Positions 4,524 through 9,100 of a stretch of 9,100 nucleotides of DNA are shown in pieces (positions within the stretch are counted from its first letter, which is position 1; every line of letters starts with the position of its first letter). The stretch comes from JBQTKD01 sp052389435. Lineage in GTDB: Bacteria; Actinomycetota; Actinomycetes; Sporichthyales; Sporichthyaceae. The stretch lies in NCBI GenBank assembly GCA_052389435.1, contig JBQTIB010000188.1:1-9100 (forward strand). Reading direction: 5' to 3'. Under the pieces are notes generated by a model. The model was not told where the DNA came from, did no database searches, and saw only the letters and a program-made list of their open reading frames with translations. The translations under genes were made by a program, and so were the position numbers.

Positions 4524-5503
4524 GGCCTGCAAGCTACGCGCCGGCCCCCAGCGGTCCGGTTGGCCGGGTTGGCCAACTTCGGGCGCAGCCACGCGATGGA
4601 CTCGTCCATCGCGGCGCGGCCGATCTTCAACAGACCGAAGAAGTTCCAGAAGCCGTGGATCGCGCCGTCGTAGCGCGTCAGCACGACCTCGACGCCGGCC
4701 GAGCGCAGCGCCTCGGCGTAGAACTCGCCGTCGTCGCACAGTGGGTCGAACTCGGCGGTGATCACCAGCGCGGGCGGCAGCCCGGCGAGGTCCGCGGCAA
4801 AGCCCGGCGAGGCGTCGGCCAGGTCGGCGTGCGCCGGGTCGGCGAGGTAGTGGCCGAGGAACCAGACCATGTCCTCGACCTCGAGGAAGTAGCCCTCGGC
4901 GTTGGCGATCATCGACGGCGTCGGGTCGCCCGACAGACGGGCCGCCGGGTACACCAGCAACTGCGCGGACAGCGCGGGTCCGCCGGAGTCGCGCAGGCGC
5001 TGGGAGACGACGGCGGACAGGTTGCCGCCGGCGCTCTCGCCGCCGACGGCGATCCGGGACGGGTCGACGTTCAGCGTCGCGGCGTTGGAGTGCGCCCACC
5101 GTGTCGCGGCTTCGCAGTCGTCCGCCGCGGCGGGGTACTTGTGCTCCGGGCCGAGGCGGTAGTCGACGGCGACCACGACGCACTCGGCTCCGGCGGCGAG
5201 TTCGCGGCACACGCCGTCGTGGGTCTTGAGGTCGCCGAGGACGAAGCCGCCGCCGTGGAAGAAGCACAGCAGCCCGAACGGACCGTCGCCGACCGGGGTG
5301 TAGACCCGCACCGGGATGTCCCCGCCGGGACCGGGAATCGTGCGCTCGGCGACGTCGGCCAACGTCGCGGTGCTCCGCCCGCCCATCGCGCACATCATCG
5401 CGAGCGCGGCCCGGGCCTCGGCCACGGTCTGCCGATGCACGGGCTTGCCGCCCATCGCCCTGGCCTGCGCGAGCACTCCGGCGATCTGCGCGTCCAACGG
5501 CAT
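4364..5503 (-). CDS. HSL-family (family IV) alpha/beta-hydrolase, carboxylesterase; 3' frame disturbed
   Basis: A hormone-sensitive-lipase-type esterase hydrolysing short acyl esters, probably cytoplasmic as no signal peptide is seen. Motifs: oxyanion-hole HGGGF (83-87), VDYRLGPEHKYPAA (113-126), nucleophile elbow GESAGG with S157, acid D253 (EFDPL) and H273 (AIHGFW), so the triad is complete. The family-like sequence ends near WLRPKL (about 305-310), giving the normal length of about 320. The literal frame then continues for some 60 Arg/Pro/Trp-rich residues and overlaps the next gene by 160 bp. That tail is the off-frame shadow of the neighbour. One base fewer in the C-run 4545-4549 would end the protein at TAG 4536-4534 after 322 residues, 10 nt before the next ATG. 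I suspect an indel. ATG 5503 has GGGAGG at 5513-5518, 9 nt upstream, inside a long hairpin. Confidence 0.88.
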   Translation of the reverse strand: MPLDAQIAGVLAQARAMGGKPVHRQTVAEARAALAMMCAMGGRSTATLADVAERTIPGPGGDIPVRVYTPVGDGPFGLLCFFHGGGFVLGDLKTHDGVCRELAAGAECVVVAVDYRLGPEHKYPAAADDCEAATRWAHSNAATLNVDPSRIAVGGESAGGNLSAVVSQRLRDSGGPALSAQLLVYPAARLSGDPTPSMIANAEGYFLEVEDMVWFLGHYLADPAHADLADASPGFAADLAGLPPALVITAEFDPLCDDGEFYAEALRSAGVEVVLTRYDGAIHGFWNFFGLLKIGRAAMDESIAWLRPKLANPANRTAGGRRVACRPWPQPVLASRRRWPRCPPSALGSRVWCGPSTRPTRSCRSRAWAGTSPRPRRTR

Positions 5504-5511
5504 GGTGTGTG

Positions 5512-5558
5512 GCCTCCCGTCGACGCCGGTCGGTGCTCGTCCGGCGTTGACGGGAGGC
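5512..5558 (-). promoter_or_regulatory. 18-bp hairpin sequestering the esterase ribosome-binding site
   Basis: In the minus-strand transcript the arms are GCCTCCCGTCAACGCCGG and CCGGCGTCGACGGGAGGC, pairing at 17 of 18 positions with one G-U, around an 11-nt loop. The GGGAGG Shine-Dalgarno site of the esterase is inside the downstream arm, and the hairpin ends 8 nt before ATG 5503. It also begins 29 nt after the DUF6986 stop. It may therefore act as a terminator or attenuator for the upstream operon, hold esterase translation off, or be a DNA operator. The structure is direct; which role applies is inference. Confidence 0.65.
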
Positions 5559-5586
5559 TATCGACCCGCGCCTGGGGTGCGACGGA

Positions 5587-6777
5587 TCAGTCCTCGTCGA
5601 GGGAGTCGATCGCGCCGCACTCGTGTGCGCGGGTCAGGAACGCGGTCAGCGTTCGCTCGGTGGCCGGCTCGTCGAGAACTCCGGACTCGCGACGGGCTCG
5701 GTAGGCGGCCAGCCGGGCGCGAGCGGCCGGAGCGCCGGCGCGCAGATGGCCGAGTACGACGAGGTGGCGGCACGGCAGTTGGGCCGGGTGCAGGTCCCAG
5801 CCCTGCGCGATCCCCCACGTCAGCGCCCGGCGGATCACGCGGGCCTGGATCCGCCAGGCGTCGAGCACCTCCTCGGGCGAACCGAGGGGAAGCACGTTCG
5901 ACGAGCCGTCGACGACCCGCACGCCCCGGTCCGCGGCGGCGAGCTGCAGGACCGCCTTGGCGTGTTCGGCGGCGGGGTGGTCGGCCCGCTGTTCGGCGGG
6001 GTCGATCCCCAGCGCGGCGGAGTAGTCGTAGGTGCCGAAGTGCAGGCCCAGGCATCGCCCGTGGGCCTCGTCCAGCAGACCGACCGCGGTCGCGCCTCCG
6101 GAACGGTCGAGAATCGCGGCCGGCAGTTCGATTTGAAGCTCCACGCGCAGCGCGCCCGGCACGAGACCGTGCGCCTCCTCCAGCCGGGAACACGCCACGG
6201 CCAGCGCCGCCACCTGTTGGCGGTGCGAAACCTTCGCAAGGGTGACGACGAGGTCGCCGGGATCGCCCCCGGCGACGAGGTAGGCGTCCAGGAACAGGGC
6301 CAGCGTCCGAACGGCGCGGGGGCGGGTCGAGGCCTCCAGGCTCCGGATTCGCAGTCCGGCCAGTCGGGTTTGGGCGCGGGTGGCGGCGAGCGCGCCGCCG
6401 GCCGCGGCGGCGGCGGCGTCCTCCTCGGCGTCCGGGCGGATCCCGTAGCCGTCCTCGAAGTCGATCCGGACGTCCTCGACGGGCATGGCCTCCAGTCGTG
6501 ACTGCACGCGCGGCAGGATCGCGGCGAAGGTCTCCACGTCCAGCCCGAGGGCCTCGGGCAGGCCGGCGTGCCCGCCGTAGGCGGCCAGCGTCTCCCGCGC
6601 CACGTGGCCCCACTCCGCCACCGTGCGGACCGAGTAGCGGTCGGCCGGCACGTAGCAGGTGTGCACCGGCTGGCGCCCCAACGGCGTCGCCCGGCGGGCC
6701 GCGACGGCCGCGTCGGCCCGGACCAGCAGCGCGTCGAGATCGGCCAGCAAGCCGTCGGGAAGTGGATCTGATGTCAC
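5587..6777 (-). CDS. DUF6986 family protein, CitE/HpcH-like aldolase-lyase fold
   Basis: A 396-residue protein of the TIM-barrel HpcH/HpaI aldolase/citrate-lyase-beta type. Supporting motifs, in order, are DVRIDFEDGYG (102-112), the strand ELQIELPAAI with E217, LHFGTYDYSAALG with D251 (245-257), and GWDLHPAQLP (346-355). In CitE-like enzymes the equivalent Glu and Asp bind Mg2+, and the HP-x-Q loop is conserved. The reaction is unknown; C-C bond cleavage or formation on a 2-oxoacid or CoA ester is the family precedent. The start is GTG 6777, with a single base between it and the TGA of the xanthine-dehydrogenase-type gene, so the two are surely cotranscribed. That suggests a role in purine or ureide breakdown, for instance handling glyoxylate, which is inference. 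The DUF6986 name is from memory of this actinobacterial family. Confidence 0.85.
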   Translation of the reverse strand: MTSDPLPDGLLADLDALLVRADAAVAARRATPLGRQPVHTCYVPADRYSVRTVAEWGHVARETLAAYGGHAGLPEALGLDVETFAAILPRVQSRLEAMPVEDVRIDFEDGYGIRPDAEEDAAAAAAGGALAATRAQTRLAGLRIRSLEASTRPRAVRTLALFLDAYLVAGGDPGDLVVTLAKVSHRQQVAALAVACSRLEEAHGLVPGALRVELQIELPAAILDRSGGATAVGLLDEAHGRCLGLHFGTYDYSAALGIDPAEQRADHPAAEHAKAVLQLAAADRGVRVVDGSSNVLPLGSPEEVLDAWRIQARVIRRALTWGIAQGWDLHPAQLPCRHLVVLGHLRAGAPAARARLAAYRARRESGVLDEPATERTLTAFLTRAHECGAIDSLDED

Positions 6778-6778
6778 G

Positions 6779-9067
6779 TCAGGTTCCGGTCAGGTGTTCG
6801 GGGCGCACCGGTACGCGAGACAGCGCCAGGCCGGTCGCGGCGCGGATCGCGGCGACGATCGCGGGGGTGGCGGAGATCGTCGGCGGCTCGCCTACGCCGC
6901 GCAGTCCGTACGGGGCGTGCGGGTCGGCCAGTTCCAGGACGTCGACGGTCATCGGCGGCATGTCCAGGATGGTCGGGATCAGGTAGTCGGTGAACGACGG
7001 ATTCCGCACGATCCCGCCCGAGACCTGGATCTCCTCCATGACCGCGAGCCCGAGGCCCTGCGCGCTGCCGCCGACGATCTGCCCGACGACCGCCTGTGGG
7101 TTCATCGCCCGGCCGACGTCCTGCGCGCACGCCAGGTCTACGACCTTGACCAGCCCGAGGTCGAGGTCCACGTCGACGACGGCGCGGTGCGCGGCGAACG
7201 CGTACTGCACGTGCGCGGTTCCCTGACCGGTCGACGGATCCAGCTCCGTCGTGGTCCGGTGGTGCCATTCGACGGTCGCCTCGATCGCGTCGGTGCCGAG
7301 AACGTCGGCCAACGCGACGCGCTCCCCCGCCACCTCGACGACGCCGCCGGGCAGCAGGTGGGCCGCGGCGGCGCCGCAGCGCGCGGCGGCCCGGCGGCAC
7401 ACCTCGGCCCGGACCTGCTCGCAGGCGGCCTTGACCGCGCCGCCGGTGACGTAGCTCTGGCGCGACGCGGAGGTCGAACCGGCGCTGCCGACCGACGTGT
7501 CGGCGGTCAGCACGACCACGTCGTCCACCCCGAGTTCGGTGCGGGCGATCTGCTGCTGCAGCGTCACCAGGCCCTGGCCGACCTCGGCGGCGGCGGTGTG
7601 TACGGCCGCCGAGGCGACTCCCCCGACGGCCTGCAGGCGCACGCGGGCGGTCGAGTAGTCGTCGAAGCCTTCGCTGAAGCAGACGTTCTTGATGCCGACC
7701 GCATAGCCGACGCCGCGGCGAACCCCCTCCCCCCGGGTCGTGCCGCCCACTCCCCCGGGCAGCGAGCGGGGATCGGGAGCGGCGGGCAGGGCGGGGGGCA
7801 TCGGACGCTGCGACACCAGGCGCAGCAGTTCGGCGACCGGCGCGGGGCTGTCGACGACCTGGCCGGTCGGCATCGTGCCGCCTTCGGTCAGCGCGTTGCG
7901 CAGCCGGACCTCGATCGGGTCCAGACCGAGTTCGGCCGCGACGGCGTCCATCTGGCTCTCGTAGCCGAACGCCGCCTGCACGGCGCCGAACCCGCGCATC
8001 GCCCCACAGGGCGGATTGTTGGTGTAGACGGCGTAGCAGTCGATCTCGACGTTGTCGCACGTGTACGGGCCGACCCCCAAGGTCGCGGCGTTCGCGGCCA
8101 CCGCGGGCGAACTCGACGCGTAGGCCCCGCCGTCGAGCAGGATCCGCGCGACGACGTACTGGATGCGCCCGGCGGCGTCGACCCCGTGCTCGTAGGTCAT
8201 CCGCGCCGGGTGCCGGTGGACGTGGCCGAAGAAGCTCTCGTCGCGCCTGTAGACCATCTTCACCGGCCGTCCGGTACGCAGGGCGAGCAGGGCGGCGTGC
8301 ACCTGCATCGACAGGTCCTCGCGCGCCCCGAACGCGCCGCCGACGCCCGCGAGCGACATCCGGACCCGATCGGGCGTCAGATTCAGACAGGCGGCGATCT
8401 GGTCCCGGTCCACGTGCAGCCACTGCGTGGCGACGTACAGGTCGAGGCTGCCGTCCTCGGCCGGTACCGCGAGACCGGATTCGGGGCCGAGGAAGGCCTG
8501 GTCCTGCATGCCGACGGTGTACTCCCGGCGCACGACCGTGTGGGCCGCGGCCCGAGCGGCGGCGACGGCGCCGCGCCGGCGCGGCACGTGCCGCCCGAGG
8601 TTTCCGCCCGGATGCCGCGGATGCGCGGTGGGGTCCAGCGCCACCTCCGGGTCGACGAGCGGAGCCAGCACCTCCCAGTCCACGAGGACCGCGGCGGCGG
8701 CCCGGCGGGCGGTCTCGGGATGGTCCGCGGCGACGATTGCGTAGGCCTCGCCCTGGTACCGCACGACGTCCCAGGCGAGCACCGGCTGGTCGCGGTGCTC
8801 GAGGCCGTACGTGGCCGATCCCGGCACGTCGGCGGCGATCAGCACCGCGTGCACGCCGGGGATCTGCGCCGCGGCGGACGTGTCGATGGACCGGATGCGC
8901 GCGTGCGGATGCGGGCTGCGGGCGGTGGCGCCCCACAGCATCCGCTCGTGGTGCAGGTCCGAGGAGAACGCGAACTCCCCCGACACCTTCGCGATCCCGT
9001 CCGGTCGCGCGGCGCTGGTGCCCACCCCGTTGGCGACGGTCGGAGTCGCGGCGACGTCGACGCTCAC
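6779..9067 (-). CDS. Xanthine dehydrogenase-type molybdopterin-binding subunit
   Basis: A 762-residue large subunit of the xanthine oxidase family, which hydroxylates purines or other N-heterocycles at the molybdenum cofactor. The a/b-hammerhead domain (about 20-140, DGIAKVSGEFAFSSDL) is followed by the Mo-binding domains: GVGGAFGARE (241-250), PCGAMRGFG with R358 (353-361), AEVGQGL (494-500), and GLRGVGEPP (721-729) with E727 as the likely catalytic base. The length is normal for separate bacterial subunits of the XdhA/PucD type. Iron-sulfur and FAD subunits are not in the window and would be expected to its right. GTG 9067 is supported by GGGGAGG (9077-9083), 9 nt upstream. The true substrate (xanthine, hypoxanthine, nicotinate-like) cannot be set from sequence. 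The downstream DUF6986 gene starts 1 nt after its stop. Confidence 0.95.
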   Translation of the reverse strand: MSVDVAATPTVANGVGTSAARPDGIAKVSGEFAFSSDLHHERMLWGATARSPHPHARIRSIDTSAAAQIPGVHAVLIAADVPGSATYGLEHRDQPVLAWDVVRYQGEAYAIVAADHPETARRAAAAVLVDWEVLAPLVDPEVALDPTAHPRHPGGNLGRHVPRRRGAVAAARAAAHTVVRREYTVGMQDQAFLGPESGLAVPAEDGSLDLYVATQWLHVDRDQIAACLNLTPDRVRMSLAGVGGAFGAREDLSMQVHAALLALRTGRPVKMVYRRDESFFGHVHRHPARMTYEHGVDAAGRIQYVVARILLDGGAYASSSPAVAANAATLGVGPYTCDNVEIDCYAVYTNNPPCGAMRGFGAVQAAFGYESQMDAVAAELGLDPIEVRLRNALTEGGTMPTGQVVDSPAPVAELLRLVSQRPMPPALPAAPDPRSLPGGVGGTTRGEGVRRGVGYAVGIKNVCFSEGFDDYSTARVRLQAVGGVASAAVHTAAAEVGQGLVTLQQQIARTELGVDDVVVLTADTSVGSAGSTSASRQSYVTGGAVKAACEQVRAEVCRRAAARCGAAAAHLLPGGVVEVAGERVALADVLGTDAIEATVEWHHRTTTELDPSTGQGTAHVQYAFAAHRAVVDVDLDLGLVKVVDLACAQDVGRAMNPQAVVGQIVGGSAQGLGLAVMEEIQVSGGIVRNPSFTDYLIPTILDMPPMTVDVLELADPHAPYGLRGVGEPPTISATPAIVAAIRAATGLALSRVPVRPEHLTGT

Positions 9068-9100
9068 CGCCGCCCACCTCCCCGCGAAACACCGTGGCGT
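9064..9100 (-). CDS. Possible 3' end of an upstream gene (partial)
   Basis: On the minus strand a frame entering from the right edge reads RHGVSRGGGRR and stops at TGA 9066-9064. That stop overlaps the GTG of the molybdenum-subunit gene as GTGA, a common coupling arrangement in operons. If real, it would be the C-terminus of another dehydrogenase subunit (Fe-S or FAD). Only 11 codons are visible and they have no diagnostic motif, so the identity is a guess. Confidence 0.25.
   Translation of the reverse strand, partial: RHGVSRGGGRR

Noticed and set aside
4524..5393. Upstream extension of the maleylpyruvate-isomerase-like gene to give a 529-residue protein
   Set aside because: The extra N-terminal part is the shifted frame of the esterase (Arg-rich, no motifs). 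Family-like sequence begins at ATG 4523.
5558..6613. Minus-strand 351-codon frame over the DUF6986 gene
   Set aside because: Off-frame Arg/Gly/Pro-rich shadow of a motif-bearing 396-residue gene.
6774..9092. 772-codon minus-strand frame overlapping the molybdenum-subunit gene
   Set aside because: It is almost entirely Arg/Gly/Pro and off-frame to a full-length, motif-complete dehydrogenase subunit; a composition artefact.

Overview
The window has high G+C, frequent GTG starts, a mycothiol-dependent maleylpyruvate-isomerase-type protein, a DUF6986 protein and an IS6110-like insertion sequence. Together these point to an actinomycete (Actinomycetota). I cannot name the genus from the sequence alone.

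Layout. Positions 1-624 hold no gene I can support, only two strong inverted repeats. Positions 625-2126 are a small minus-strand gene for a 39-residue single-pass membrane protein, split by a complete IS3-family element (698-2076). The element has matching terminal repeats, a 3-bp CAG target duplication, overlapping orfA/orfB and a T_TTT_TTC frameshift site. Joining the two flanks and removing one CAG restores the host frame exactly. Positions 2127-3475 carry three small genes: a minus-strand 89-aa protein with a CPC motif, a plus-strand 92-aa protein made of two H-x10-C-x-C-x2-C repeats, and a plus-strand 87-aa protein with a near-consensus LexA (SOS) box and a -10 element placed for a leaderless GTG start.

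From 3472 rightward every gene is on the minus strand. In transcription order, from the right edge: a xanthine dehydrogenase-type molybdenum subunit (6779-9067), a CitE-like DUF6986 protein starting 1 nt after it (5587-6777), an 18-bp hairpin that buries the next ribosome-binding site, an HSL-family carboxylesterase (start 5503), a mycothiol-dependent maleylpyruvate-isomerase-fold protein (3804-4523), and a 90-aa protein resembling MafI-type immunity proteins (3472-3744). The first two probably belong to a purine or N-heterocycle oxidation operon that continues beyond the right edge.

No tRNA, rRNA or CRISPR array is visible. The points most worth a second look are the IS-split micro-gene and its fusion into the transposase start, the SOS-box micro-gene, the hairpin that hides the esterase SD, and the disturbed reading frame at the 3' end of the esterase. 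I do not see a clear multi-gene novel system. The nearest candidate is the cluster of small uncharacterised genes at 2406-3744.
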